From Lysinibacillus contaminans (lineage in GTDB: Bacteria > Bacillota > Bacilli > Bacillales_A > Planococcaceae), in assembly GCF_001278945.1 (NCBI RefSeq), contig NZ_LGRV01000003.1, positions 2,232,001 to 2,296,000 on the forward strand: DNA of 64,000 bases. The letters run 5' to 3'. The translations under genes were made by a program, and so were the position numbers. The notes beneath the pieces were generated by a model. That model saw only the letters and a list, made by a program, of their open reading frames with translations, was not told where the DNA came from and did not search any database. Below, piece after piece: positions 41,552 through 52,000 of the stretch (the first letter of the stretch is position 1; each line of letters opens with the position of its first letter).

Positions 41552-42508
41552 TTAAAGTGCTGATAAGTCCTTGAGATATTGGATTGCTTGTTCTTTATCT
41601 TGCTCAATTTGCGTCTTTAAAGCTTCAATGCCATCAAATTTTTGCTCGCTGCGAATACGTTTATACCATGCCACTTTTACTTCTTCGCCATATATATTTT
41701 TCTCGAAGTTAAAAATATGTACTTCGATCGATAATTGTTTGTCATTCGGGTCCTTAAATGTTGGTTTATAGCCTACATTACAAACACCATCATACCAATT
41801 ATTTTGCACGTTTAGACGTACTGCATATACACCGCTTGCAGGAATAAACACACCTTCTAGCGCTTGTACATTGGCTGTTGGAAAACCAATTGTACGACCA
41901 CGTTTATCACCGTGTATAACTATGCCTTTTATTTCAAAAGGTCTGCCAAGTAGTATGCGTGCTGCTTCCATATCGCCCTCTTGCAGAAGCTTGCGAATAC
42001 GTGTTGAGCTGATTTTTTCTACATTATCCGCTTTTTTATCGACCACAGTTACACCATAATCGCCCTTGCTTAGTGTACGCATATCTTCCATTGTACCTTT
42101 ACCAAACGCACCAAATGAAAAATCAAAGCCAGCCGTAACGTGCTGAATATTTAACGCACGAATAAATGTATCAACAAATTCACCCGGTGATAACTTTGCA
42201 AAATCCGATGTGAAATGTACAACAAATACCGCATCAACGCCCTGCTCTTCAAATAGCTGAAGCTTTTGTTGTAATAAAGTAATGTAAAAAACTTTTTCAT
42301 TACGTCCACCTAGCACTAATGAAGGATGAGGGTCAAATGTCATGACTGCCGTCGGAATTTGTCGCTTGTCTCCCTCTTGCTTCGCTGTTGCAATAACAGC
42401 CTGATGTCCCAAATGCACACCGTCAAAAAAGCCAAGTGCAAGTGAGTATGGCTGCATACTTTCTCGCTGTTGTAATTGATGTGGGTATTTTAAATGAATA
42501 ACCTCCAT
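41552..42508 (-). CDS. ribF: Bifunctional riboflavin kinase/FAD synthetase
   Basis: A 318-residue enzyme that phosphorylates riboflavin to FMN and adenylylates FMN to FAD. The N-terminal nucleotidyltransferase domain has ALGFFDGVHLGHQAVI (the GxFDGxHxGH motif) and a later STRIRKLL; the C-terminal kinase domain has HGDKRGRTIGFPTANV and a following GVYAVR. ATG 42508 has AGGAGGAA about 9 nt upstream. It lies between truB and rpsO, the standard Bacillus position (ribC in B. subtilis). A 13-bp gap separates it from truB, so the two are co-transcribed. Confidence 0.96.
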   Translation of the reverse strand: MEVIHLKYPHQLQQRESMQPYSLALGFFDGVHLGHQAVIATAKQEGDKRQIPTAVMTFDPHPSLVLGGRNEKVFYITLLQQKLQLFEEQGVDAVFVVHFTSDFAKLSPGEFVDTFIRALNIQHVTAGFDFSFGAFGKGTMEDMRTLSKGDYGVTVVDKKADNVEKISSTRIRKLLQEGDMEAARILLGRPFEIKGIVIHGDKRGRTIGFPTANVQALEGVFIPASGVYAVRLNVQNNWYDGVCNVGYKPTFKDPNDKQLSIEVHIFNFEKNIYGEEVKVAWYKRIRSEQKFDGIEALKTQIEQDKEQAIQYLKDLSAL

Positions 42509-42521
42509 ACCAAAATTCCTC

Positions 42522-43433
42522 CTACTCTATCGTCGGGAACATTTTATGTGGCTTCATGAATCCTTCCTTTGTCGGATGGGCCTGATAAACCGCGAATGCT
42601 TTCCCTTGAATCCCAAATACAATTTTATCATGTATCTTTAATAATGCATCGATAGGAAGCACTTGTCCATTTAAAATTTCTTTTTTATTTGACTCATCAA
42701 TCTCGATATACGGATATTCTGAAAGTGCGTATTCAACCGGTAATATACAAACATCGACGTTTTCAGCTTCCATTAGTTCTGCCACTTGTGCCAGTGTATA
42801 GCAATTCTCCTTCGTAAATGTACCTGAAGCAGTACGTACAAGCTCTGCCATATGTGCAGGGTAGCCAAGAGCCTCCCCGATTTGAACAGCTAACGTGCGA
42901 ATATACGTACCTTTGCTGCATGCAATGCGCACAGGAAACGTAATTTCTTCACCTTCATATACGTCCGCGTCATCTAATAACTCAAGTGCGTGAATCGTTA
43001 TTTGACGTGTTGGTCTTTCCACCGTTTCGCCTTTTCGCGCGTATTCATATAAACGTTTACCATTCACCTTTACTGCAGAAAACATTGGTGGCGTTTGGGA
43101 AATCACTCCTGTTAACGATGCTAGTGCTTCAAGCAACTGTGCACGCGTGAATGACTTATGCGTAGTGTTTTCTTCGACTGTTTCACCTTCTGCATCCTCT
43201 GTCGTCGTCGTACGGCCAATTGAAATAACTGCTTCATATGTTTTCCCCGTGTCTGTTAAGTATTCAGCAATCCGAGTCGCTTGCCCAATACAAATAGGTA
43301 ATACACCTTCCACACCAGGATCAAGTGTTCCTGTATGCCCCACCTTTTTCGTGCGTAAAATTTTCCGTAATTTAAAAACGCAATCATGACTCGTCATGCC
43401 ACGTTCCTTCCAAAGTGGTAAAATACCGTTCAT
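42522..43433 (-). CDS. truB: tRNA pseudouridine(55) synthase
   Basis: A 303-residue enzyme that makes pseudouridine 55 in the T-loop of tRNAs. The N-terminal NGILPLWKERGMTSHD and the catalytic-loop VGHTGTLDPGVEGVLP are present, with the nucleophilic aspartate at Asp38, followed by YEAVISIG and RLYEYARKG. The start is ATG 43433 because GAGGAGG lies 7-8 nt upstream; the open frame extends to 43616 only by running through the terminator of rbfA. A terminator directly upstream separates truB from rbfA, so some read-through or a further promoter is needed for truB-ribF. Confidence 0.96.
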   Translation of the reverse strand: MNGILPLWKERGMTSHDCVFKLRKILRTKKVGHTGTLDPGVEGVLPICIGQATRIAEYLTDTGKTYEAVISIGRTTTTEDAEGETVEENTTHKSFTRAQLLEALASLTGVISQTPPMFSAVKVNGKRLYEYARKGETVERPTRQITIHALELLDDADVYEGEEITFPVRIACSKGTYIRTLAVQIGEALGYPAHMAELVRTASGTFTKENCYTLAQVAELMEAENVDVCILPVEYALSEYPYIEIDESNKKEILNGQVLPIDALLKIHDKIVFGIQGKAFAVYQAHPTKEGFMKPHKMFPTIE

Positions 43434-43452
43434 GTTTTTCCTCCTCAGTAAT

Positions 43453-43495
43453 AGAAAAAAGTCTGCCTGCATGAACATGCATGTGGCAGACTTTT
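43453..43495 (-). terminator. Terminator between rbfA and truB
   Basis: An 11-bp AAAAGTCTGCC stem (43457-43467 with 43485-43495), extended by a TGCATG/CATGCA inner part, with a T-run on the minus strand. It ends the nusA-infB-rbfA transcript at least partly. Confidence 0.88.
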
Positions 43496-43503
43496 CATTT
43501 TTC

Positions 43504-43845
43504 TTATTCTTTGTGTAAATCGCGTAATAATGAATCAATTCGGTTCCCATATTCAATCGATGAATCAAATTCAAAGAGTAACTCTGGTGTACGACGTAAA
43601 CGTATACGTGAACCAATTTCTGAACGGATGAAACCTGAAGCTTTTACTAAAGCTTTTAATGTTTCCTCACGTTCACGTTCATTACCTAAAGACGTAATAT
43701 AAATAGTCGCTTGTTGTAAATCACCTGTTACATCAACACCAGTAACAGTTACAAAGCCAACACGCGGGTCTTTAATTTTGCGGCTAATAATTTCGCCAAG
43801 CTCTTTTTTCATCTGCTCAGCAACACGGTTTGAGCGTAGAGACAT
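43504..43845 (-). CDS. rbfA: Ribosome-binding factor A
   Basis: A 113-residue KH-fold protein that binds immature 30S subunits and helps 16S 5'-end maturation, especially in the cold. The sequence [44 protein letters not shown] is characteristic (quoted only as [15 protein letters not shown] and [12 protein letters not shown]). ATG 43845 has GAGGTGA upstream. It follows ylxP by about 60 bp in the conserved infB-ylxP-rbfA order and is followed by a terminator. Confidence 0.96.
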   Translation of the reverse strand: MSLRSNRVAEQMKKELGEIISRKIKDPRVGFVTVTGVDVTGDLQQATIYITSLGNEREREETLKALVKASGFIRSEIGSRIRLRRTPELLFEFDSSIEYGNRIDSLLRDLHKE

Positions 43846-43908
43846 AGTTAGTCACCTCAATTTCGTTGTCCAGATATTTGCGCGACAAGCGCAGATACCC
43901 CGTCCTAC

Positions 43909-44187
43909 CTATAAATAGTCTCGCCACACATTAAGCTGTTCCCATGACGGATTCGACTGTAAAAATTGAAGCGCGTGATTGATTTCACGCTCTGCTGCTT
44001 CTTTCGAAGAAGAAACAGCAACTAGCGCTAATTTCGTACGTTGCCATACATTTTGATGGTCGACTTCCGCGATAGAAACATTAAATTTCTGCTTAGTGCG
44101 TGTAATCATACGCTGGAGTACAGCGCGTTTTTCCTTTAACGAATGGGCAGTTTGAATAATGAATTCAACCTCTGCGTATACAATCAT
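43909..44187 (-). CDS. ylxP: YlxP-like DUF503 protein
   Basis: A 92-residue protein of the DUF503 family found between infB and rbfA in Bacillota. It opens with VYAEVEFIIQTAHSLKEKRAVLQRMITRT, in which HSLKEKRxVLxxxxxR is the family signature. A role in ribosome maturation has been proposed for the family, but I know of no established mechanism. The ATG overlaps the infB stop codon by one base (TAATG), so translation is coupled. It is a conserved small gene, and the call rests on position and signature. Confidence 0.92.
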   Translation of the reverse strand: MIVYAEVEFIIQTAHSLKEKRAVLQRMITRTKQKFNVSIAEVDHQNVWQRTKLALVAVSSSKEAAEREINHALQFLQSNPSWEQLNVWRDYL

Positions 44188-46487
44188 TAAGCACGTTTAA
44201 CTTCTTCCATAACGTAGGCTTCAATAATGTCGCCTTCTTTTATGTCATTAAAGTTCGTAATCGTAATACCACATTCGTATCCTCTTGCAACTTCTTTCAC
44301 TTCGTCTTTGAAGCGTTTTAATGTATCAAGTTCACCTTCGAAAATCACGACGTTGTCACGGATGACACGTACGCCAGAATCGCGTGTTACTTTACCTTCA
44401 ATTACGTAAGATCCAGCAATTGTACCAACTTTTGATACTTTAATTGTTTGACGAACTTCAGCTTGGCCAATAATTTTTTCTACAAATTCTGGGTCAAGCA
44501 TACCTTTCATCGCGTGTTCGATTTCTTCGATTACTTTATAAATGACACGGTGTAAACGAATGTCTACGCCTTCTTCTTCTGCTGCACGCTTCGCATTAAC
44601 ATCCGGACGAACGTTAAAGCCGATTACGATAGCATTAGAGGCAGCTGCAAGTGAAATATCTGATTCTGTAATCGCTCCAGCACCAGTGTGAATAATTTTC
44701 ACGTTTACGCCCTCTACATCGATTTTCATAAGTGAAGCAGCCATCGCTTCAACCGTACCTTGTACGTCAGCTTTGACGATTAAGTTTAATTCCTTCATCT
44801 CACCTTGGCTCATTTGTTCGAATAAGTTATCAAGCGTTACACGTTGTTTTTCAGAACGCTGTGCTTGAATCGCTGTCATCGCACGTGTTTCACCAACCTG
44901 GCGAGCTGTTTTCTCATCTTCGAATACGACGAAACGGTCACCAGCTTGCGGCACATCATTTAAACCTGTGATTTCTACAGGCGTTGATGGACCTGCTTCT
45001 TTAACACGACGGCCTTTGTCATTAACTAGTGCACGTACGCGACCAAATGCATGTCCGACTACGATTGGATCTCCAACTTTCAAAGTACCATCTTGTACTA
45101 AAAGTGTTGCTACTGATCCGCGACCTTTATCAAGCTGTGCTTCGATTACTGTACCAAGTGCTAAACGGTTTGGATTTGCTTTTAGCTCTCCAACTTCAGC
45201 TACAAGTAATACCATTTCTAATAATGTATCGATACCATCACCTTTTAATGCTGAGATTGGTACGAAAATTGTTTCGCCACCCCAAGCTTCAGGTACTAAA
45301 CCATGTTCTGTTAATTCTTGCATAACGCGGTCAGGGTTTGCTGAAGGTTTATCCATTTTGTTTACCGCTACGATAATTGGAACTTCTGCTGCCTTCGCAT
45401 GGTTAATAGCTTCAACCGTTTGTGGCATAACACCATCATCAGCCGCTACAACTAAAATTGTTAAGTCCGTTATTCTTGCACCACGTGCACGCATTGTTGT
45501 GAATGCTGCGTGTCCAGGTGTATCTAGGAACGTAATTTTTTTGTCGCCTTCTGTTACTTGATAAGCTCCGATATGTTGTGTGATACCGCCCGCTTCTCCA
45601 GCAGTAACTTTTGTATGACGAATAGAGTCAAGTAAAGTTGTTTTACCATGGTCAACGTGCCCCATAATCGTAACAACTGGTGGACGTTCTGTTAATACAG
45701 TTTCGTTTACTTCTTCAGTTTGGTCGAAGTGCGTTTCTAAATCCGTAATATCTACACGGATTTCTTCTTCTACTTCTACACCATAGTCTGTACAAATTAA
45801 CTCAATTGCATCCTTATCTAGCTCTTGGTTTATTGTTGCCATTACACCAAGCATGAATAACTTTTTGATGATTTCAGATGGCTCACGGTATAATTTTTTT
45901 GCTAATTCTGCTACAGATAATGATTCGACAAAAGTAATTTTTTCTGGCAATTCTTTTTGTCTCACCGGTAATGTAGGTTGGTGTGTTTTTGGATGACGGC
46001 GTTTACCACCATGAATCCCTGGTTTTGGACGTTGATTGAAACCGCCGCCTCTACGGTTATTATTATTGTTGTTGTTATTATTATTTTGTGTCATATTTCT
46101 ATTTTGATTACCTTTTACATTCTTAGATTTTTCGTTAGACGAATTTTGGTTTTGTTGCTGGTTTTGTTGCGGTTGTTGCTGATTGTTATTGGTAGCACGA
46201 GGCTTAAACGAATTAGGTTGTTGCTTAGTACCTTCTTGTTTTTTCACCGGTTGCTGTGGTTTTTGTTGCCCTTTAGTAGCTTGTTGTGAAACTCTTTGAG
46301 TAGGTTGTTTAGACTCTTGTTTTTCAGCAGGTCTTTTAAATGATTGGTTTAACTTTGTCACAGTGTCGTTTTCTAGCATAGACATATGATTCGTCACACT
46401 CACATTAATTTTATTTAGTGCTTCAATAACCTCTTTACTCGATTTATTCACTTGTTTCGCATATTCATGAACTCTAATTTTGGTCAT
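44187..46487 (-). CDS. infB: Translation initiation factor IF-2
   Basis: A 766-residue GTPase that brings initiator tRNA to the 30S subunit. An N-terminal IF2N-type domain ([20 protein letters not shown]) is followed by a long low-complexity linker rich in Gln and Asn with a run of ten Asn near residue 140, then a second IF2N segment ([20 protein letters not shown]). The G domain has [12 protein letters not shown] (about residue 274), DTPGHAAF and NKMD, followed by domains II-IV. Length is typical for Bacillus. Start ATG 46487 has GGGGGTGAG upstream. It is flanked by ylxQ and ylxP as usual. Confidence 0.97.
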   Translation of the reverse strand: MTKIRVHEYAKQVNKSSKEVIEALNKINVSVTNHMSMLENDTVTKLNQSFKRPAEKQESKQPTQRVSQQATKGQQKPQQPVKKQEGTKQQPNSFKPRATNNNQQQPQQNQQQNQNSSNEKSKNVKGNQNRNMTQNNNNNNNNNNRRGGGFNQRPKPGIHGGKRRHPKTHQPTLPVRQKELPEKITFVESLSVAELAKKLYREPSEIIKKLFMLGVMATINQELDKDAIELICTDYGVEVEEEIRVDITDLETHFDQTEEVNETVLTERPPVVTIMGHVDHGKTTLLDSIRHTKVTAGEAGGITQHIGAYQVTEGDKKITFLDTPGHAAFTTMRARGARITDLTILVVAADDGVMPQTVEAINHAKAAEVPIIVAVNKMDKPSANPDRVMQELTEHGLVPEAWGGETIFVPISALKGDGIDTLLEMVLLVAEVGELKANPNRLALGTVIEAQLDKGRGSVATLLVQDGTLKVGDPIVVGHAFGRVRALVNDKGRRVKEAGPSTPVEITGLNDVPQAGDRFVVFEDEKTARQVGETRAMTAIQAQRSEKQRVTLDNLFEQMSQGEMKELNLIVKADVQGTVEAMAASLMKIDVEGVNVKIIHTGAGAITESDISLAAASNAIVIGFNVRPDVNAKRAAEEEGVDIRLHRVIYKVIEEIEHAMKGMLDPEFVEKIIGQAEVRQTIKVSKVGTIAGSYVIEGKVTRDSGVRVIRDNVVIFEGELDTLKRFKDEVKEVARGYECGITITNFNDIKEGDIIEAYVMEEVKRA

Positions 46488-46501
46488 CCGCTCACCCCCG
46501 A

Positions 46502-46810
46502 TTATTTTTCGTTGAGTAGACTAGACAATTTGCTTGCAAAACCTTGGTCGGTAATAGCCAAAGCCACGCGGGCCTCTTTACCTGTAGCATGTCCTAAATC
46601 ATAACGATCGCCAATCACATGATACTCAACGTTGTAATACGTGCATTTATCTTGAATTTTTTTGCTAGAGTTTTTAGAAGCATCATTTGCAAGCAGTACT
46701 ATTTTAGCATTACCGTTCCTGATTTCTCTAACTACTAGCTCTTCTCCTGAAATAACTTTGCGTGCTCTCGCTGCAATGCCAAGCAAATTGAATATTGCTT
46801 GATTCGTCAT
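46502..46810 (-). CDS. ylxQ: L7Ae-family ribosomal protein-like YlxQ
   Basis: A 102-residue protein of the L7Ae/L30e fold, which binds kink-turn RNAs. The sequence [20 protein letters not shown] and [14 protein letters not shown] are typical of the YlxQ/YbxF group. Its ATG overlaps the stop codon of rnpM by 4 bp and it lies 14 bp upstream of infB. In the conserved nusA-ylxR-ylxQ-infB operon the role of YlxQ is not settled; RNA binding is inferred from the fold. Confidence 0.93.
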   Translation of the reverse strand: MTNQAIFNLLGIAARARKVISGEELVVREIRNGNAKIVLLANDASKNSSKKIQDKCTYYNVEYHVIGDRYDLGHATGKEARVALAITDQGFASKLSSLLNEK

Positions 46811-47085
46811 AAAATCGACTCCCTACGGATCAGTGTCAGTAGTTCTTCGTAGATTTCATCAGGAATTTTCACATCAAGTTGATACCCTAAAACATTTTTC
46901 TTACGTGCGATGTCAACCGCTTGTTCTGACTTTGAAACATAAGCGCCACGTCCAGGCTTTTTCCCAGTAACATCTACGCTTACTTCGCCCTCTTTCGAAC
47001 GAACAACACGAATCATTTCTTTTTTCGGTAGCATGTCTCCAGTTGCTACACATTTTCGAAGAGGCACTTTTCTATTAATCGACAT
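46807..47085 (-). CDS. rnpM: RNase P modulator RnpM (YlxR)
   Basis: A 92-residue basic protein of the YlxR family (RKVPLRKCVATGDMLPKKEMIRVVR, then PGRGAYVSKSE). The conserved GRGAY motif and the RKC...GxxxxKxxxxR pattern identify it. In B. subtilis YlxR has been shown to bind RNase P RNA and modulate its activity, hence the name RnpM. ATG 47085 is chosen because AAAGGTGAT lies just upstream and the protein then matches the family length; an earlier in-frame ATG at 47133 would lie before the ribosome site. It overlaps ylxQ by 4 bp. Confidence 0.93.
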   Translation of the reverse strand: MSINRKVPLRKCVATGDMLPKKEMIRVVRSKEGEVSVDVTGKKPGRGAYVSKSEQAVDIARKKNVLGYQLDVKIPDEIYEELLTLIRRESIL

Positions 47086-47163
47086 AAGAATCACCTTTCC
47101 CTTATGAAGCTTCGTAAGAGGCGGATCAGTCATATTTCAGACTGTTCACACTGGTTTTCTTAC

Positions 47164-48303
47164 TTATTCTTCGTCGTCTTGATATAAGTCAACCGCTACG
47201 TCTTCGTAGTCGCTCTCTTCATCTTTAACTGGTATGAATGTACTTGTAGTAGAAGGATAAATACCTAACTCACGTGCATCTGTTTCGCTTTTAATATCGA
47301 TTTTCCAACCAGTAAGTTTCGCCGCTAAACGAGCATTTTGTCCACGTTTACCAATTGCTAATGATAATTGATAGTCTGGCACGACAACAGTTGTTGAATT
47401 TTCTTCTTCGTTTACTTGCACATCTAATACTTTAGATGGACTTAGCGCATTTGCTACAAACACAACTGGATCTTCTGACCATTCAACGATGTCGATTTTT
47501 TCTCCATTTAATTCGTTGACGATTGATTGTACACGTGCACCTTTTGCACCTACACATGAACCCACTGGATCAATTTCTTCGTTATGTGCGAAAACAGAAA
47601 TTTTAGAACGGTCTCCTGCTTCACGAGCAATCGATTTAATTTCTACGATGCCTTCGTAAATTTCAGGGACTTCCATTTCGAATAGACGACGAAGTAAACC
47701 TGGGTGTGTACGAGATACGATTACTTGTGGACCACGTGTCGTACGCTCTACTTTTGTAATATACACTTTAATACGATCGTGCGGGTTATACGTTTCACCT
47801 TGAATTTGTTCATTTTGTGGTAATGCCGCTTCCACTTTACCAAGCCCAACGTAGATATTGCGTGCATCTAAACGCTCTACAACACCTGTTACGATATCGT
47901 CTTCACGGTCTACATATTGCTCGTAAATTATACCACGTTCCGCTTCACGTACGCGTTGTGTTACGACTTGTTTAGCAGTTTGTGCAGCGATACGTCCGAA
48001 ATTACGAGGTGTTACTTCTTGCTCCACGATATCTTCAAGTTCGTATGCAGGATTGATAGCTTTAGCATCTTCAAGAGAAATTTGTAAGCGGTCGTCTTCT
48101 ACTTCTTCAACAACATCTTTACGTGAGAACACACGCATTGAGCCTTTGTCCAAGTTTAAGTCTACACGAACATTTTGAGCTTGGTTAAAGTTGCGCTTGT
48201 AAGCTGTTACTAATGCAGCTTCAATAGCTTCAATTAACACATCTCTTGAAATTCCCTTTTGTTCTTCTAGCGCAGTTATCGCATCTAACAAATCACTACT
48301 CAT
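47164..48303 (-). CDS. nusA: Transcription termination/antitermination factor NusA
   Basis: A 379-residue factor that binds RNA polymerase and affects pausing, termination and coupling. In order: an N-terminal polymerase-binding domain ([27 protein letters not shown], quoted as [17 protein letters not shown]), an S1 domain ([19 protein letters not shown]), and two KH domains ([16 protein letters not shown] and [18 protein letters not shown]). It lacks the extra acidic C-terminal repeats of proteobacterial NusA, as is normal in Bacillota. The start ATG 48303 follows rimP by 24 bp. It heads the rnpM-ylxQ-infB gene group. Confidence 0.97.
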   Translation of the reverse strand: MSSDLLDAITALEEQKGISRDVLIEAIEAALVTAYKRNFNQAQNVRVDLNLDKGSMRVFSRKDVVEEVEDDRLQISLEDAKAINPAYELEDIVEQEVTPRNFGRIAAQTAKQVVTQRVREAERGIIYEQYVDREDDIVTGVVERLDARNIYVGLGKVEAALPQNEQIQGETYNPHDRIKVYITKVERTTRGPQVIVSRTHPGLLRRLFEMEVPEIYEGIVEIKSIAREAGDRSKISVFAHNEEIDPVGSCVGAKGARVQSIVNELNGEKIDIVEWSEDPVVFVANALSPSKVLDVQVNEEENSTTVVVPDYQLSLAIGKRGQNARLAAKLTGWKIDIKSETDARELGIYPSTTSTFIPVKDEESDYEDVAVDLYQDDEE

Positions 48304-48327
48304 TTTATTTTCACTCCTAAATATGCA

Positions 48328-48804
48328 TTATGCTGAAAAATCAATGGCAAGGCGAGCCAATGCGATTTCTTTTTGTTCAATTGTTACTGTAATTTTGCGC
48401 GTTTTAATTCGCACATCCATTACTAATGTATGTTCATCATATGATGTTAAGTAGCCTAGGAACTCTTTCATGTCCTTAATGGGCTCATATGTTTTCACAT
48501 ATATAAACTTCCCAATTGCTTTTTCAAAGTCTGTATCTTTTTTTAATGGGCGCTCTGCGCCTGGTGATGATACTTCTAAATAATAATTTTGTGTAATTGG
48601 ATCTTTTTCATCCAATAATAAACTTAGTCGTTCACTAACTTGAGCGCATTGGCTGATGTCAATTCCACCCTCAGGTGTATCCACATAAACACGTAAAAAC
48701 CAGTCACGTCCCTCTTTAACAAACTCGACATTCACTAATTCGAGGTTTAACTCTTCAACGATTGGTGTAACGAGTTCTTCAATTACAGATGGTACTTTGC
48801 TCAT
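48328..48804 (-). CDS. rimP: Ribosome maturation factor RimP
   Basis: A 158-residue factor required for early 30S assembly (ylxS in older Bacillus nomenclature). It opens with SKVPSVIEELVTPIVEELNLELVNVEFVKEG (quoted as ELVNVEFVKEG) and has the family motif YYLEVSSPGAERPLKK. The start is ATG 48804, since AGGAGG lies 5 nt upstream; an earlier in-frame opening at 48849 would include that site. It is the first gene of the rimP-nusA-infB operon, and a perfect hairpin lies in its leader. Confidence 0.95.
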   Translation of the reverse strand: MSKVPSVIEELVTPIVEELNLELVNVEFVKEGRDWFLRVYVDTPEGGIDISQCAQVSERLSLLLDEKDPITQNYYLEVSSPGAERPLKKDTDFEKAIGKFIYVKTYEPIKDMKEFLGYLTSYDEHTLVMDVRIKTRKITVTIEQKEIALARLAIDFSA

Positions 48805-48847
48805 AGTATCCTCCTGACATTCTTCAATTTCCGGCACAATAAAACAC

Positions 48848-48876
48848 AAATTTCACCATTTATTTTGGTGAAATTT
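48848..48876 (-). promoter_or_regulatory. Leader hairpin of the rimP-nusA operon
   Basis: A perfect 10-bp stem (AAATTTCACC at 48848-48857 with GGTGAAATTT at 48867-48876) and a 9-nt loop, followed on the minus strand by GTGTTTTATT, 44 bp before the rimP start. The short T-rich tail makes it a possible attenuator in front of the NusA operon. Confidence 0.55.
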
Positions 48877-48928
48877 GACGGTCTTACCAGCTGTTAGTCT
48901 CAAAAAATTTGTTTTATACGATATAACA

Positions 48929-48959
48929 ACAGAAAAGAGCGGGAATGCCCCACTCTTTT
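48929..48959 (-). terminator. Terminator of polC
   Basis: An 11-bp AAAAGAGCGGG stem with one G-U pair (48933-48943 with 48949-48959) and a T-rich tail on the minus strand. It lies 110 bp after the polC stop, upstream of the rimP operon. Confidence 0.8.
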
Positions 48960-49069
48960 GCTGGAAAACTATCAACAAATTATTACTATAAGAATAGCAC
49001 AGTTTACACCAATTTGCAAACTTCCTTAATTATGAAGTTCATCCACTTGTAAATTAAAGAAAACTCACC

Positions 49070-52000
49070 TTAAAACAGCGATAACTGATTTGCATCTGGC
49101 ATGCCCTCTAAACAGCCAAGTTGATCCATATACTCTATTAGCGTTTTTGACACACGTCCACGTTGCTGTAAATCCTCTTTCGATAAGAACTCTCCATCTG
49201 CACGCGCAGCTACAATAGCTTTCGCAACATTCGTACCAAGTCCAGGAATCGCATCAAATGGAGGAATTAATGAGTTTCCATCAATAATAAACTCACTTGC
49301 CTGCGAACGATACAAATCGACTTTTTGGAAGCTCATACCACGCTCACACATTTCGAGCGCTAGTTCCATCACTGTCAGTAGATTTTTTTCTTTCGTTGAT
49401 GCATCTAAGCCCTTCATGTTGATTTCATCGATTTTAGAACGAATCATTTGTGAACCTTGAGTCATCGCGATTAGATCAAAATCATCTGCACGGACCGTGA
49501 AGTAGGCTGCGTAATATAGAATCGGGAAATGCACCTTAAACCATGCAATACGCACGGCCATTAACACGTACGCAGCAGCATGGGCTTTCGGGAACATGTA
49601 TTTTATCTTCTTACATGAATCGATATACCAACCAGGTACTTTATTAGCCAACATTTCTGCTTCAAACTCGTCTGATAAACCTTTCCCTTTACGCACCGAT
49701 TCCATAATTTTGAAGGCTAGTGATGGTTCAAGTCCTTGATAAATTAAATACACCATAATATCATCACGACAGCCAATTACTTCTTTTAACACACACGTCC
49801 CATTGTGAATCAGCTCTTGTGCATTACCTAGCCATACATCGGTTCCATGTGAGAGTCCAGAAATTTGCACAAGCTCTGAGAACGTCGAAGGCTTCGTATC
49901 TTCTAACATTTGGCGCACAAAGCGCGTACCGAATTCGGGGATACCAAGTGTTCCTGTTTTACAGCCGATTTGTTTTTCAGTCACACCAAGTGATTCAGGT
50001 GAACTAAAAATTTTCATCACGAACGGATCATCTGTCGGTATCGTTTTTGGGTCAATGCCGGATAAATCCTGCAACATACGAATCACGGTCGGATCATCGT
50101 GCCCAAGAATATCTAGTTTTAAGATATTGTCGTGAATAGAGTGGAAATCAAAATGTGTTGTACGCCACTCTGAATCCTGTGCATCCGCCGGGAATTGTAC
50201 TGGTGTGAAATCAAAAATATCCATATAATCCGGCACTACGATAATCCCACCCGGATGCTGCCCTGAAGTACGTTTAACGCCTGTACACCCCTGCACTAGA
50301 CGGTCTACCTCAGCGCCCCTAAAATGTAAATTATGGTCATTTGCATAACCTTTTACGTAGCCATACGCCGTTTTCTCTGCAACCGTACCGATTGTTCCAG
50401 CGCGGAATACGTAATCTTCACCAAACAGCACTTTTGTATAATTGTGGGCTTGTGGTTGATATTCACCAGAGAAGTTTAAATCGATATCAGGAACTTTATC
50501 CCCTTTAAATCCTAAAAACGTTTCGAACGGAATATCTTGCCCATCTTTTTTATAAGGTGTTCCACATTCCGTACAATCCTTATTTGGTAAATCATAGCCA
50601 GAACTAACCGAACCGTCGTCGAAGAACTCTGCATGTTTACAGTTTGGACAAATGTAATGCGGTGGCAATGGATTTACTTCAGTAATTTCCATAAAGGTAG
50701 CCACAAGTGAAGAACCAACTGAACCACGCGAACCAACTAAATAGCCATCCGCTAATGATTTTTTCACGAGTTTCGCCGAAATTAAATAAATTACCCCGAA
50801 TCCATGCCCTAAAATCGACTTCAATTCCTTCTCAATACGTGCCTTAACTATTTCCGGCAATTCTTCACCATATATACGGTGTGCCATTTCATACGTTAAA
50901 TTCGTAACCTCATCATCAGAGCCTTCAATTTTCGGTGTATATAAATCATCTTTGATAGGCTTCACATCGCCAATCATCGCTGCGACTTTTTGCGTATTTG
51001 TGACAACAATTTCCTTCGCAATATCTGGCCCTAAAAAGTCGAACTCTGCTAGCATTTCGTTTGTCGTTCTAAAATGCACTTCAGGCAACTTTGATTTATT
51101 TAAAATATTCGCACCACCTTGCGAACCGACTAAAATTTGTCTAAACATTCCATCAGTCGGATCTAAATAATGGACATTTCCCGTTGCAACAACAGGTTTA
51201 TCTAGTTTCTTCCCAAGTTTCACAAGCTTGCGAATAATATCCTCGATCGTCCATTCATCTCGCACAATATTACGCTCGATTAAATGTGCGTATACTGGTT
51301 TTGGATGTACCTCAATATAATCATAAAACGCCGCTACTTTTTCAGCTTCTTCTGGTGATTTTTGCATCATCGTTTCAAATAATTCACCCTTATCACAGCC
51401 AGATCCAATGATTAGTCCTTCACGGTACATTTCCAATGTAGAGCGAGTAACACGTGGCACACGGTAAAATGTCTTTGTATGTGCATGGGTTACAATTTTA
51501 AATAAGTTTTTCAAGCCGACGTTATTTACCGCAAGAATTGTACAGTGCATCGGTCTTGCCTTTTTATAAGCCTCGCCGCCACCAATGTGCTTATTAAAAT
51601 CATCGTGATATTTAATGCCCATTTCATCCGCTTCTTTTAACAAGTGCTGCAGTAAATAACCTGTCGCCTCTGTATCATAAATAGCTCGGTGATGTTGCGT
51701 TAATTCGATACCGAATTTTTTACAAAGCGTATTTAAACGGTGATTTTTCATCGTTGGGTGCAGCAAACGCGCAAGCTCTAACGTATCAATGACTGGATGA
51801 ACGACACCTTCTAAGCCAAATTTTCTATAGCCTGTGTACAAGAAGCCCATATCAAACGATGCATTATGCGCAACTACTATTGCATCACCAATAAATGCGT
51901 GAAATTCCTTGATAACTTGCTCGACTTCTGGGGCGTTACGCACCATATCATCTGTAATGCCTGTCAATTCAATGGTTGTCGCTGAAAGGGCATGATGTGG

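Noticed and set aside
44968..45561. 197-codon plus-strand frame opposite infB
   Set aside because: It mirrors the conserved GTPase domain of IF-2 and has no ribosome site.
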